Shown in pieces: positions 28,695-43,632 of a DNA stretch of 64,000 nucleotides. The stretch is from Nymphaea colorata (lineage: Eukaryota; Streptophyta; Magnoliopsida; Nymphaeales; Nymphaeaceae): assembly GCF_008831285.2 (NCBI RefSeq), contig NC_045140.1:21822370-21886369 (forward strand), in the 5' to 3' direction. The number at the start of each line of letters is the position of its first letter. The stretch's first letter is position 1. A program made the translations under genes and the position numbers. Under the pieces are notes generated by a model, which did no database searches, was not told where the DNA came from, and saw only the letters and a program-made list of their open reading frames with translations.

Positions 28695-30470
28695 AGAAGC
28701 TATTTGTTTGTTATTGTTGCATAAATCTGCATTTTAAAATTGAGGAAGATTCATGGAGCATTGTATTTCTTGAATGTGCCAACTCTTTGTAACATATTTG
28801 TGAAACAATAACAAACTATCAGTGTTGCCTGAGTCCTTAATTTCACCCTCGAGAAGGGTCTTGGATTGTGCTTCCAATAATGGTGGGCCGAACATTGACA
28901 GTTGGGATGTCATTCCACATGGTTCCTATCACCAACTCATCCATAAGGTTGCACACGAGCCGAGCCTCATCGAGCTTGATGCAACTCAGCTCAAATTTGG
29001 TTTCAACTCAAGTTGAGCTCGAACTTGATTTGAACTCTGGTCGAGCTCGAGCTCGACTTCAGGATAGAATATCGAGTTCGAACTTGACTCGTGCAACTCG
29101 TTCATATTAAGCATATCTCATTTTTTTTAACTGGTTTAACTCGTTTTTTTTGCTACTCGTTTACTAAATGCACAATTACAAGAAGTTTAAAACTAATCAC
29201 AAGTGGTAGGTGAGAGGCAGAAGTCACTTTTTTTTTCCCTCACCCTTAGGATTCAAGGCTGTTTAGGGATTTATAGGGTTCCAAGGTACACCATTCGACT
29301 AGACTGTCACACAGTTTATCATCAAGAGAAGCAGCAGCCACAAGAAACAAATTGAGGACATATATACTAAGATTTTTCCGTTGATTATACGGTCAAAGAA
29401 CAAAAGGCCACATCAATTTCTCTGAATGGAAAGGCAAGAATAGTTCCACAATGTGCTGCTGGCAAATATGAAATTGGAGCAAATTGGTGCCAAGCCAACA
29501 AATTTTTACGCTCTCTTTGTATAGTTGCAGTGTCCTCAGTTTACATATATACGAATACAAATCCAACATTTTCTTAACAAAACATAAAGAGGTCATGGTG
29601 ATTTGGATGTCAGCGCTTTCAGAAAATTTAGTTTGGCAGACGGTTTGATTAAATTAATATGAGGAGATAATGACTACATCCAAACAACAAATATGTGAAT
29701 TTTCTGATTAATTGTTTAAACGTTAAAAATATATTACGTCGAAGTAATTACTTTGAACGTTTCATGGGCCATATTAGAAATCGTACTGTTAGAAAAGGTA
29801 CAATGATAAGGTAATTATGTAAGTGGATTTCTCAGAAAAGGTATGGTGTGGCATCTCTGTTTTGCTTTAATGGGGAATTCCTGCTCTCATCTGTGTAACC
29901 TGGCATTCTATTCATTTCCAAATTTGAGATGAGTGTTGGCTCAAACTTAACTTCCTAGGATTTGATGGTTACAACAACACACGACTATATGGGTTTCAGC
30001 CGCTTGCTTTCCGTAATGCATTTGACCTTCTTCTAGATTGATTAGCTTCCGTTCACTACTGTACATTCTTACTGTGACAGGATTGCAAATTCTACCTCCG
30101 CTCTTGACTGGAATGAAGTATTGAACTTAGTAGTCAAAAGTTTTCGTCCGAGTTTTTCTAGGCCCCAAGTACCCACCTTTTCAACTAGGCGCATAAGAAT
30201 TTTTCTCTTGCTATTTTCTCCTTCAGATTTACGCTTTTCATTTTTTACTCGTCTTTTTTCCCACTTCATATTTCTTCCTTTTCTTTTCATTCTTCGACTT
30301 CTTCCTCGTTACATTTTTTTCCTTTATGAACTGTTTTCTACCTGCCTAGGGAGGGCCACTGCAAAGTGGCACAGTGCTTTTGACCACCAAAGTAATGAAC
30401 TACAAAGGTCTTGTCATTCTAGACAAACTATTGTATGACAATGACAAGTATTTGCTATTGAGTTGATGAT

Positions 30471-30592
30471 TACACGAAGGAACTCCCTTGAACAAGTGGA
30501 AGTGGCGTACCAAGATAAGAATGGAGAAGCGTGGCGATACCAGTAACCAACAAGACCGTCGAAACCACTGTGGGTCTGTGGCAGTTTCCTCT
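30471..30592 (-). pseudogene. NAT transporter exon 3 fragment (left arm of IR1)
   Basis: On the minus strand this matches the third coding exon of the NAT gene at 63.5 kb, with a short duplicated insertion inside the CTGCCACAG stretch. No splice context or flanking exons remain. It pairs in inverted orientation with the copy at 32087-32199. Confidence 0.85.
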
Positions 30593-31376
30593 TTCTATAA
30601 TACTTTTGTCTTTCGATAAGACTTTGTTTGTAATTCAGAAATGCAACCGAATTTTTCTCTTACGTTCCTAAAAGTGAAACACCAAATAAGAATATAACAA
30701 AAATAAGCGAAAACAAAACTCAGCCAGCCGTATTGCTTCTTGATCTTCATCGCACAGTGGTTCTCCATTAATGAACGACTGTGAGGAACTGCTAAATCGA
30801 GAATCTCCCAAGACAGAGAAGCACTTTAAATGCCAAGAACAAGTTCTCAAAACGGAAAGCTTCTCCTTATCCGGAGAAAAGATCCAAAGAAGAAAATATC
30901 GCTCAAAAGACATCTCTTTTGATGGCCATCTCAACGTCAAACGACAAAGAAATAGATGAAACGAACGCCAAAATCCCACCCCCATTAAATAAAGCGAAGA
31001 AAAAGCAGAGAGAGGGAGAGGGAGAGAGAGATTACACGAATCTATTTACTTTTTCTTCCTCTTACACGAACAATTACTTTTCTTTCCTTCCTTTGTCTTC
31101 AACTCGGTTCTTGTCGTTCCAATGTTCTCGAATTGGGGTGATGCGGGAGAAATAGTTGTTTGTTTTATGTTTATATTGAGGATAACTATATGCTCAAAGA
31201 CTTTATAAACTCACACTTCTTCATATTGGGTCGGGTCGGTCAGGGTTAGTTTTTTTCAAGTTCGAACCCGATGCCCTTGATACAAGTTTTCTGTTTTTAG
31301 AAAAAAATATAATTTTTGAGTTGAACGGGACAGATGGGAACATAGAGTTATCCTCAATATAAACATAAAACAAACA

Positions 31377-31484
<108 letters not shown>

Positions 31485-32086
31485 CTGACAAACAGCATAT
31501 GGCCTCTCTGAACCCCAAAGCTTAGCAAATCTCTCGCATCACCCCCATTCGGGAACATTGGAACGGCAAGAACGGAGTTGAAGATAAAGGAAGGAAAGAA
31601 AAGTAATTGTTCGTGTAAGAGGAAGAAAAAGTAAATAGATTCGTGTAATCTCTCCCTCTCTCTCTCTGTGCTTTTTCTTCGCTTTATTTAATGGGGGGTG
31701 GGATTTTGACGTTCGTTTCATCTATTTCTTTGTCGTTTGACGTTGAGATGGCCATCAAAATAGATGTTTTTTTGTGCGATATTTTCTTCTTTGAATCTTT
31801 TCTCCGGATTTGGAGAAGCTTTCCGTTTTGAGAACTTGTTCTTGGCATTTGAAGTGCTTCTCTGTCTTGGGAGATTCTCGATTTAGCTGTTTCTCACAGT
31901 CGTTCATTAATGGAGAACCACTGTGCGATGAAGATGAAGAAGCAATACGGCTGGCTGAGTTTTGTTTTCGCTTATTTTTGTTATATTCTTATTTGGTGTT
32001 TCACTTTTAGGAATGTAAGAGAAAAATTCGGTTGCATTTCTGAATTACAAACAACGTCTTATCGAAAGACAAAAGTATTATAGAAA

Positions 32087-32199
32087 GAAGAAACTGCCAC
32101 AGTGGTTTCGACGGTCTTGTTGGTTAATGGTATCGCCACGCTTCTCCATTCTTATCTTGGTACGCCACTTCCACTTGCTCAAGGGAGTTCCTTCGTGTA
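32087..32199 (+). pseudogene. NAT transporter exon 3 fragment (right arm of IR1)
   Basis: Encodes EETATVVSTVLLVNGIATL and continues to GSSFV before a TAA: 37 codons matching the start of NAT exon 3 with few substitutions. Gene A leader sequence precedes it and unrelated DNA follows, so it is a captured or duplicated piece, not a gene. Confidence 0.9.
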
Positions 32200-32272
32200 A
32201 TCATCAACTCAATTGAATATGAACCTTAAAGGCTTGATGTTTCTAATCGGTAGACGTTCGTAGCAAATACTC

Positions 32273-32408
32273 GTCATTGTCATACAATAGTTTGTCTAGT
32301 ATGACAAGGCCTTTGTAGTTCATTACTTTGGTAGTCAAAAGTCATTGTCATACAATAGTTTGTCTAGTATGACAAGGCCTTTGTAGTTCATTACTTTGGT
32401 AGTCAAAA
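32273..32408. repeat. 68-bp tandem duplication
   Basis: Two identical 68-bp units begin GTCATTGTCATACAATAG (32273 and 32341), in the outer right arm of IR1. The left arm has a single unit. Confidence 0.95.
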
Positions 32409-32559
32409 GCACTATGCCACTTTGCAGTGGCCCTCCCTAGGCAGGTAGAATAAAGGGAAAAAATGTAAGGAGGAAGAAGACGAAAACTGAAAAGAAAAAG
32501 GAAGAAAAAAAAGGGAAAAAAGACGAGTAAAAAATGAAGAGCGTAAATCTGACTCTTGT

Positions 32560-32882
32560 AGAGTCCAGAATCGATAAAACTTGCGACCAATTGGATTAAA
32601 ATCGACGGATTCGGGCCAATTGGACCCTATTGCCACTATAACTTCGCATCCCATGCGAAGTGCAGGCTTTTATTAATGTTCCCTTTTCTGCTAATATAAC
32701 TCTGCTTTTTTCTATTGACTCTTATCCTCTTTCTTGAAAGAGTTGAAGAAGTTTGGAGTCGAAATTTGAAGGGTTTAAGGCCATACTAGATGCAGCATGA
32801 CGAGAGGACACTGTTAAATAAATACTTACGCACATTTGTCTTTCTCTTACTATAAAAAGAAGACATGCAGCCTGATATCCAG
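32560..32882. repeat. X block, first copy (inverted relative to 60.5-60.8 kb)
   Basis: Contains CCAGAATCGATAAAAC, AAATCGACGGATTCGGGCC and TTTGGAGTCGAA. It matches 47.34-47.70 kb directly and 60.46-60.79 kb, downstream of DYAD, in reverse complement. In both displaced copies it is followed at once by a DYAD exon piece. Function unknown. Confidence 0.75.
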
Positions 32883-33115
32883 AGGAATAGAGAATTCCAT
32901 ACCTGCGGTTCGTCATGCCCCAACGCTAGTCGTCGCCACTTGGCAGAAGCTGATTTCGCCGAACGACGAGCCCGCGGAGCGCGGCATCCCTTCCGACGGC
33001 CCGGCTGCCAAAACCGTGTTTCTGGTGAGTTGGGGAGTTCACCGGAAAGTGCAGTACGCGTGTCTAAGTTGTGAACGGGCCCAAATTAAAGTCAATCCTC
33101 GAACTCCTTTTCTTC
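32883..33115 (+). pseudogene. Displaced DYAD pieces: exon 5 segment plus leader-intron segment
   Basis: 32883-33054 matches DYAD coding exon 5 (56.73-56.91 kb). In the DYAD frame it reads NDEPAERGIPSDGPAAK, then VFLVSWGVHRKVQYA, so codons are largely preserved. From about 33055 it switches to sequence matching DYAD leader DNA at 55.185-55.245 kb (GTCTAAGTTG, CGAACTCCTTTTCTTC). In the gene the leader precedes exon 5; here the order is reversed. The frame is open for 107 codons (32836-33156) but no promoter or plausible ATG supports a protein. Confidence 0.8.
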
Positions 33116-34098
33116 ATCATTCATGCATGGGTGATGCAGTGAGCTATGTCACATGAACGCGTATAGTTGAGCCAAACATTGATTGGATATAAGAGGTGTG
33201 GAGTTGGCGATATTTGATATTTTTTTATTTGATTGCCAATATATTTAGTTAGATCAGATAAACAAACTCAGATCCAAAATCCAATCAAATCTGGCAATAG
33301 TCTGCAATTTCATAAATAATTTTTTTGAAGCATGTGTTCGAGGTTTGAGTGAAATCCAATGAAAATTGCACCTAAACATTAATGCTTATTCCATGGGGTT
33401 GGGGTTGATGCAATAGGTAGAGTAAAGGTTGGTGGAGATTAACATTTATTTTGAATTCATGAGGTATCAATTTTTTGCATTGTAAAAGAGAGAACATCAA
33501 TATAGAAGTCAAAGTATAATGGGATGTCACCCTAAGGGAGCGATGCAGATCTGACACCCCAAGGGATAGAGGAAGGGTGGAACATCAACTTTCTTTTTGG
33601 GCAGTAAGATGAAATACTCTGTTTGCTCACCCAACATTACATAAAAATATAAAACTTTGCATTAGTCATATCGATTAAGATCAAGTTTAGTTTTGAAACC
33701 AAAGTATGAATCCAAGTTCAAATTTGGATCTAAATACAATAGGACTTGATTAATTCTAAATCCTTATCACATCTACAGATATTGTCTCTTAATTATGCAT
33801 CCAGAACCTATATCCTTGAATTCTGTTTTATAAGGTCTCCTCTCACCAATTACACTCATTCCTGTGTATGCACATGGGTATGCAATGACTAAAAAGTCTT
33901 TATTAAAGTGAAAATGGAAGGCTTTTGAAAGGATAAAATAAAAATTATCTTATAATGGAGCACCCTCTTAAAAGTTATCTTGCGATGTATAAATATTTTT
34001 TTTAAAAAAAGGATACAAAAGAATTGTAAAAAAGCGAAAATGTCTACTCATACAATGACTACTCTAATGCATGGTACAATGATTGAAATAGAATTTGA

Positions 34099-35079
<981 letters not shown>

Positions 35080-37339
35080 GTAACAAACTGATGGTGCCGT
35101 TTCTAATTCTCCTGATTCTTTAACTTACATTAATTGTTTGTTATGTTCATGATTCTAAGTTCAATCTTATCATTTTGACAATGCATTTGCCACAGAACAC
35201 GAGGACTCCATTTGGGATAAAAGGCACTGAACCGAACACCAGCCAAGCAAGTAAAGGTCTTTGATGCACCTCGACAGAGCAGCAGCATCGTTGTTGCTTG
35301 ATGATGATTTTGCCTTGTCATGGGAAAGGGGCCCATGACATACTGTTCATCAAGGAATAATGAGATGAAAAATAACACCATTTGTTCTCAAGGAAAGGAT
35401 GGTATGCTTTGTTTTTTTGTTGGATGTCCTTTGATTAGACATATGTTGATTTCAAATGATCTCAAAATAGCGCATTTCCTTTTCATGGAAAGGGTAGTTT
35501 GCTTTGTTTCTTATTAGATGTACTTTGCTTGGACATATAGAGATTTGAAAATTGTTTGCTAGATATAATTCATGTGCTGAAATGAAGATTCTCAATACAA
35601 TGGGTCAACAACTTTCACACAAGATGTCTGGTTTTGGTTCTCTAAGAGTGTCTAATAGCCTCATATTTGAGATCTAACGCTGATCTGAAATTACTTTTAT
35701 ATGGGGCTCAGAAAGTAAACAAACACTAGATTTCACCATTATGTAAAATAAAAGAAGGTTTAAGATACCAGTATATTGGCAAAACCACAAATGAAATGGA
35801 GATGTTTTATTGGGTTAACAACTTTACACGTGATGCCTTGTTTTCTTTCTCTTAAGGAGTGTTTGATCGACTCATATTTGAGATATGAAGCTGATCTGAA
35901 ATTCTTTTTATATGGAACCCATAAAGTAAACAAACACTGGATTCCACCATTATGTTTTAAAAAAAGGATTTAAGATGCCAGTATATTGCCAAAACGTCAT
36001 ATTTGATATAAGATGAGAGACAATCTGACCTCAAATCCTTGGATTTGAAATCTCTAGTGACCTCAAATCATCTTGGCTCTCATATCCGAGGTAAACAAAG
36101 GCCTCCTAAATTACCCTACATAATTTCATGCCCCTCTATGTGAGCCTTTTCAAAATTTGGCTTATCAAAGACATCGTTTTCCAATGCCAATACTTGATTC
36201 ATTTGAACATTTGAAAAAATTCAACATGATTGTCTTAGGATTGTAAAATTCTTTGCCGATAAAAAAAGATTCACATTTAGTTAGGAGGACAATCAAGTGC
36301 ATGGTGGTGCATGCAGTAATTCAGCATGGCACACTATGTCAAGGAATCTGAAGTCCTTTTGGATTAAAGATCTTGTTCTTAATACTCAACTTTAAAGGGG
36401 GGAAGACTTTCTTCGATCAGTTTGGTCTATGGAATGAATTGATAGATTTACTCCTTTAGTCCAGAAAGAGCAGAAGGCATGGATGGGTTTCTCTATTTGG
36501 TCTGGTAAGTGGCATGGCTAGTGCATTGCTACAGCTTGTCTGGTGAGAAGAGAGACAAAATTTGGTAGCTGCTGTTCGAAATAAGGCCTGAAGACTGTAT
36601 GTTTGCAGGAATGTACCATGCTCAGGGGGGATTCAAAAGGGAAGTACCAGAGCTTTTGGAGGCGATACTGGAGAAAATTTCTCTCAGATCCATGGGATAG
36701 TGAGAGTAATTGGTGGGCCGATGAGGTGGAGAACTGATTTGAAGCAGGCAGGTTATAATCTGTTGCCTAATGGCATATGCGACAGGCCTGTAAAATTTGT
36801 CATTTTAAATTCTGATGCTGATTGCAAATTTGGTTTTTAGAAAATCTGTTTTATAAAAACTTGGTTTTGAGAAAATTTTGTTTCGTTAATAATTTTAGGA
36901 AGCTTGATTTTTGTGTTTGATTGACATGCCCCAAACACTAATTTTTTGACACATTAATTCTTTTTAATCACATTGGGCTTTGACAAACATAAAAACAGAA
37001 CCATCGCTCTCTGCCTACAAACAACTATATATTGGTGGTCAATTGGCTTACAAAATCCTTTGTGGGGGCACTTGGACGACATCTCTTATTTTAACTTAGT
37101 TTTGTAAAAACTTGATTTTTTAAAAACCAGTTTTTTTTTTTAATGAGTTTCAGAAATCTGGTTTGTGTATTTTATTGACACACCCAAAACCCAATTTTTT
37201 GTAAATAGCCTGGGAAAAGTCCGCCACTTTTTGGAAAGCTAGATCGTCAAACAAGGTTTTTCTAAAGCTAGTTTTGATATCACCCAAATACTTTAAAACA
37301 GTATTTTGGAGGCCAAACTTAGCTTCATTGAGATCCGAA

Positions 37340-37368
37340 AGAGAGAGAGATGGAGAGAGAGAGAGAGA
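37340..37368. repeat. (GA)n microsatellite
   Basis: GA run interrupted once, at the place equal to 23.87 kb. Confidence 0.9.
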
Positions 37369-37877
37369 GGACCTTCTAACGATGAAGCAAGCATAGTTTT
37401 GCAAAACTTCGGCTTTTAAGATTTAGGGATCTCAAATCCTCGGATCTTAAATTTGCCCCGGGGCTACCAAACGCTGCCATAATATAAACAAACACTGGAT
37501 TTTATCACTATGTGAAAATGGAGACTTTGGATCCTCATTTTTTGGGAAAGTACCTTATATTTGAAGTTGAATGGGACAAGTTAAATAATGGATCTGAGAC
37601 TTCTAATAATCTCACATCACCTCAAATCTCATAATCAAAATGATCAAATGCCCCTTAAATGGTTCCAATGATCAAAGATATTGATCTACACTCTAGCCAA
37701 TCCATAAACAACAGTCAATAGACTCTCAGCCTCTTGCCTATTGTTTGTTAATGGAGTGTGACTTAGGAGAAAAGATTATCGTGCTGCACTATACAAGTAA
37801 AGCGCAAAAATCGCTTAATTAACAATACAAAAACAAGAGGTCAGAGGTTTCATTATTTTTCTGTATGCCTTGGAAAC

Positions 37878-38125
37878 TAAGGGGGCGTGGGTATTCGGAT
37901 CATCCTCTTCCAAACCGATTGTATTAAAACTAGATTTTATGAAAACCAAGTTCTTTAATGACTTTTAGAATTTTTTTTTTGGGTGACACATGTTTTTGAA
38001 CAGCCTAAAGGGAACCAAATTTTTTATTATTTTTTATTATTATTTTTTTTACAAAATCAGGTTTTGTCAAAACTGAGTTTGTCCAAAAACGTGGTTGGTT
38101 TTGAAGTGTCAACCAAACACCCCCT
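37878..38125. mobile_element. MITE-like element in B block (copy II)
   Basis: Counterpart of the element at 24415-24654: left end TAAGGGGGCGTGGG, right end ACCAAACACCCCCTA. It was therefore present before the unit duplicated. Confidence 0.45.
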
Positions 38126-39464
38126 AAATGTTATTAATTGTTGAATTCCACATATAGTTAAATAGTCAACAGCCAAGAAGTATTCCCTCAATTTCCAATT
38201 AATTTGTTAGGTTCCAATTCTATTCAAACCAACCCTCCCAATTAGTTGGTTAATTGGTGAATCTCCAATCTATCACATCGATACCGGAAGAAAAAAGACT
38301 AAAAAAATATTGGAATGCCTACGCTGGTCAAATAATACTTCTAGTACAGCTTTAAGTCTAACTGCATTCCCACAACTTTGTTTAGGATAGTACTCTTCTG
38401 TCTGTCATGAAGCAATAATATCGAAAGGCTATAAACAGAGGGTGTACGGCCAAATGCCAGACTTCGTAAACTCTTGCTCACCCAAAAAAAAAAAAAGAAA
38501 GCATGTAATGACATTGGAATCCATATCTCCATTGGATTACTACCCTCCCACCAATGCACCAAGGTGTAAAATAGTCTTCATCTTTTGAATTATTTGAATA
38601 CTTCTTCAACATTTTGAAAATATCCCACGATTTGAGTGACATAACTAATAATACAGGTTGAGTTCATTAGCCCCTACAATAATTGATGAGACCCTCATAG
38701 ACATTACTGGCATTAACGAAGAAGAGGTCGGGTCGGTCAGGGCTAGTTTTCTTCAGGTTCGGGCCCGATGCCCATGCTTAATGTCAGTCTTATCTAAAGG
38801 ATTTTGTTTCCATAACAATAATTTCTATATTTCTGCATGTATTTATTGTCACAATCTTCTACCAGATTTATAGCTGTGTGTGGTGTCAGATCATTCTTTC
38901 CATAATTCATACATGGGGAGTTGTGATTATGCGTTGTCTTCTATCCATACTTATTGTTTAATATTTTTTTTCCAACCTTTAAGCATTGTCAGTTGATATG
39001 ATTGTGGAAAGAAATAACACTTGCCCACAATCATAGCAACTCAGGTTGGAAAGAAACTATTGCATGATAAACTTGGAAAAGAAGACAACACATCATCACA
39101 ATTCCCATGTATGAATTATGGAAAGAAGGATTTGACACCACAAGCAGCTACAAATCAGGTACATGGTTGTGGCAATGAATGCTTGCAGAAATTATTATGG
39201 AAGCAAAATCCTCTAAATGCTGAAGGAAATTAAAAAAACCTATTGTAATGGACTCACCTCTTGTATAAAATCTAGGGCAATGATAGAAGACTCATCATCG
39301 TTTTGATGACTCAGTTCTATGGATGTAGGACAATATCTGAACCACATTAAAATTTCTCTTCCAGAGTATTTGTCATGTTATCATAGCCACGTTAAAGCTC
39401 TTTCATGTCATGACCTTCTCTTGCTGATTTCTTTCCTGCTACTTCAAGGGCATAGTCTTCAGCA

Positions 39465-39725
39465 ATGTCATCAGCTAAGTTCTCCTTCCCTTCAGATGTG
39501 AATGTTGCTAATTTTGTTTCGATCAAGCTCACACATAAGAATTTTCTGCTCTCGCAAACTCATATCCTTTGCCTCATAGAAAGCCAGGATGTTCGTGGTT
39601 TTATTGATAGCACTATTCCAATGCCAAGTTCTACAATTAAAACTACTAAAATTGGTGAACCTATCAACAGTCTTAATCCTTATTTCAATGCCTGGAAGAA
39701 ATCAGACCGATTGCTAAGAGGCTAG
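39465..39725 (+). mobile_element. Copia gag N-terminal fragment (copy II)
   Basis: 87 codons open from an ATG: VANFVSIKLTHKNFLLSQ, then HILCLIESQ, GFIDSTIPMP and NPYFNAWKKSDRLL. The usual Trp of LLW is replaced here by Ser. It ends at a TAG, after which degraded gag-like residues (ARSLFDACRLVG) and a GA run follow. No polymerase or LTR is seen. Confidence 0.6.
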
Positions 39726-40151
39726 CTTGCAAGATCTCTGTTTGACGCGTGTCGTTTGGTTGGCATAAGAAAGGTTTTAGAGAAAAAGCAAGTCGACAAA
39801 ACAAAAAATCAATTAAAACTAAGATTAGAAGATGTTGTCGAAGTTCCATAAGACAACAGACAAAGTGGAAAAACAAAAGCAGAGAGAGAGAGAGAGAGAG
39901 AGAGAAAGAAACCCCAATAGAATGTTGGCCCTCATGCGGTCATTCCTTTCTTTAAATGGGCATGCTTTTTGCTTCTCTCTAATGGGGAAATTTGGTAACA
40001 AGAATGCAATGTTAAAGTATGTCATGAATCTTCAAAGGAATCTGTCTCAATATTTAAGAAAGATTCATGGAATGTTGCATTATGGAGAATATGACATTAT
40101 TTTTACCAAACACCCTCTAAAGTTTTTGAATTCCATCGATTATGCTAATGG

Positions 40152-40194
<43 letters not shown>
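40152..40194. repeat. (CA)n(TA)n microsatellite
   Basis: CA run followed by a TA run. It takes the place of the pure TA tract of copy I. Confidence 0.95.
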
Positions 40195-40449
40195 AGTCCG
40201 TTATGGTATCAGTAAAATAGAAGATTCACATTTGAATTCATAATTTTATTTATTTTTATGTATCATATGCAAAGCGAATCGACTACGCTAAGCACAAACT
40301 AAAATTGAGGCTTTTACAATGGTCTGGCCTTGGTGGAAGAAACCATAAAGTGATGTGAATAACTAATGGCACTCCCTGAAGCCTATTTTCCAGATTTTTT
40401 ACATGCTAATGGGATCGGGGACCTAGCTCTGTCTCAGCCACATCCAATT

Positions 40450-40465
40450 TTATATATATATATAT

Positions 40466-40528
<63 letters not shown>

Positions 40529-40535
40529 GAAAGAA
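40450..40535. repeat. (TA)n(GA)n microsatellite
   Basis: Short TA run, then about 50 bp of GA grading into GAAA. Confidence 0.95.
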
Positions 40536-41427
40536 AAAATATGGTAAATGGTAGACATTAGATATTAAACATATAAACAACAATCTCAGCATTTGACCTT
40601 TTCAAGATCAGCATGTGAGAGAAAAACAATTGAAAAAATGTCAGTTTACTCACAAAATGTCATGCACCAGATTTTTGTTGTTCCAAGTGAGAAAGTGGGT
40701 CTAACGTAACGTATATCAACCAATTGACAACAAAAAGCTCCTACATCTCTTGGCATATATTCGGTGATCCAAAATCTACATCTTATGAGATATGTTGCTT
40801 AAACAAACAGTAAAATTCAACGCTGTAAATTTCATATGTTGAATAATCGAATTTGAAATCCTTGGGCTATGTTGGTTTCCCCTTGGATTTGGAATCAACA
40901 CTGCATGGAATCCGTTGTTTAAACACACAACTGATTTCAATAGCTAGCGCCAGCATGGATTTGGGGGTGGTTTCTGTTGGACCTCATACCCATGGAGAAT
41001 GTACTTGAGGTGGCGTGTTTGGCAGAACAACTCAGATTTAGAATCCTCAAGAAGATCTGACAACCTTTGGCAGAACAATGCAGTGTGACCTTGCCCAGCG
41101 GTTAATTTTTTGATTTATAGACAACATCAATAATTTACAACATGGCCATTAGAAAAAAAAAACATTGTGTTTTTGAAGCACGCGTTAAGCTCATTGTTCG
41201 TTTTCATCAAATGCATTAAAGATGTTGTAAAAGTCTTTCCCCGATTGTAGGAGACAAATCCGCTTAGTTGAGTTCATTAGCAAAATTCATCGTGTTTGTC
41301 TAATTGACAGAAGATCCTATGTTTGTAACTTTGTCTCATGCAAAGTGTTTTTTCTTTTGAATGGAATGTGAGCGTTGGCCACCAGACCTTGCAAAATAAA
41401 ACATCAAGTAATAACTCAACCAATAGT

Positions 41428-41524
41428 TAGGGGCTGTTTGGTGACAGTAACAATACTATTTTATTCGTCTGCCCTAATTTTTGGGCAAATATATGGTACA
41501 GTTACTATTCCTAGACAGCCCCTA
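41428..41524. mobile_element. 97-bp MITE-like element (copy II)
   Basis: Same position, length and TAGGGGCTGT / ACAGCCCCTA ends as the element at 28598-28694. Inherited through the unit duplication. Confidence 0.55.
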
Positions 41525-43632
41525 AGAAGTTATTTGTTTGTTATTGTAGCATAAATCTGCATTTTAAAATTGATGAAAATTCATGGAGCATTGTATTTCT
41601 TGAATGTGCCAACTCTTTGTAACATATTTGTGAAACACTAGCAAACTATCAGTGTTGCCTGAGTCCTTAAATTCAGTCTTGGATTGTGCTTCCACTAATG
41701 GTAACATTGACAGTTGGGATGTCATTCCACATGGTTCCTATCACCAACTCATCCATAAGGTTGCGCGGAGCATCATCGAGCTTGACGCAACTCAGCTCAA
41801 ATTTGGTTTCAACTCAAGTTGAGCTCGAACTTGATTTGAACTCGAGTCGAGCTCGATAGGACAAGCTCGAGCTCGACTTAAGGATAGAATGTTGAGTTCG
41901 AACTTGACTCGTGCAACTCGTTCATATTAAGCATATCTCATTTTTTTTAACTGGTTTAACTCGTTTTTTTTGCTACTAGTTTACTAAATGCACAATTACA
42001 AGAAGTTTAAAACTAATCACAAGTGGTAGGTGTTTCGGGATTTATAGAGTTGAAAAGTACACCATTCCACTAGACTGTCACACAGTTTATGATTAAGAGA
42101 AGTAGCAGCCACAAGAATCAAATTGAGGACATATATACTAAGATCTTTCTGTTGATTGTATGGTCAAAGAACAAAAGGCCACATCAATTTCTCTGAATGG
42201 AAAGGCAAGAATAGTGCCACAATTGTGCCATCATGTGCTGCTGGCAAATATGAAATTGGAGCAAATTGGTGCCAAGCCAACAAATTTTTACGCTCTCTTT
42301 GTATAGTTGCAGTGTCCTCAGTTTACATATATACGAATACAAATCCAACATTTTCTTAACAAAACATAAAAAGGTCATGGTGATTTGGATGTCAGCGTTT
42401 TCAGAAAATTAGTTTGGCAGACACTTTGATTAAATTAATATGAGGAGATAGTGAGTACATCCAAACAACAAATATGTGAATTTTCTGTTAATTGTTTAAA
42501 CGTTAAAAAGATATTATGTCGAAGTAATTACTTTGAACGTTTCATGGGCCATATTAGAAATCGTACTGTTAGAAAAGGTAAAATGATAAGGTAATTATGT
42601 AAGTGGATTTCTCACAAAAGGTATGGTGGTGGCATCTCTGTTTTGCTTTAATGGGGAATTCCTGCTCTCATCTGTGTAACCTGGCATTCTATTCATTTCC
42701 AAACTTGAGATGAGTGTTGGCTCAAACTTAACTTCCTAGGATTTGATGGTTACAACAACACACGACTATATGGGTTTCAGCCGCTTGCTTTCCGTAATGC
42801 ATTTGATCTTCTTCTAGATTGATTAGCTTCCGTTCACTACTGTACATTCTTACTGTGACAGGATTGCTAATTCTACCTCCGCTCTTGGCTGGAATGAAGT
42901 ATTGAACTTAGTAGTCAGAAGTTTTCGTCCGAGTTTTTCTTGGCCCCAAGTACCCACCTTTTCAACTAGGCGCCTAAGAATTTTTCTCTTGCTATTTTCT
43001 CCTTCTTCAGATTTACGCTTTTCATTTTTTACTCGTCTTTTTTCCCACTTTTCATTTCTTCCTTTTCTTTTCATTCTTCGTCTTCTTCCTCGTTACATTT
43101 TTTTACCTTTATGAACTGTTTTCTACCTGCCTTGGGAGGGCCACTGGAAAGTGCCACACTGCAAAGTAATGATCCTTAATTTGATGTTTTCCTAGTATGA
43201 CAAGGCCTTTGTAGTTCATTACTTTGGTACATTTTGATGTTATAGAATAATGGCTTGTCTTACCATGCTCGCTGAAGCAACAGTTTTATTCATTTTAGCA
43301 TCGATATAAGCTGAATTCAGATCAAAAGAAGTAGAACCACTTCTCATAGTTGAAAGTAGTCAACCTAAACAGTCGTTCGACATGTAAACTTGATTAGAAC
43401 TTTATAAGGCAAGGATTATGATGAACCCGATGGGCGATGGCGCAAAGGATTATGATTAAACCGATAGATAGCACAAAGCCGTAAACAACACACCTTCTGA
43501 GAAACGTCGGCCGATGACTTAACTCCGCCTCCTGTCAGAAGTCATATTGAAGACCCGACGACGGACAGGGTTGTCATCACCCTTGGCGACAGCCAAAGCA
43601 AAAACGAGAGTGGTGCTGCTGGTCCTGCCCCG

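Noticed and set aside
30121-30438. 105-codon open frame near the IR1 left edge
   Set aside because: Phe/Leu/Arg-rich translation of a pyrimidine-rich repeat that recurs with different frame content at 32.4, 42.9 and 46.3 kb.
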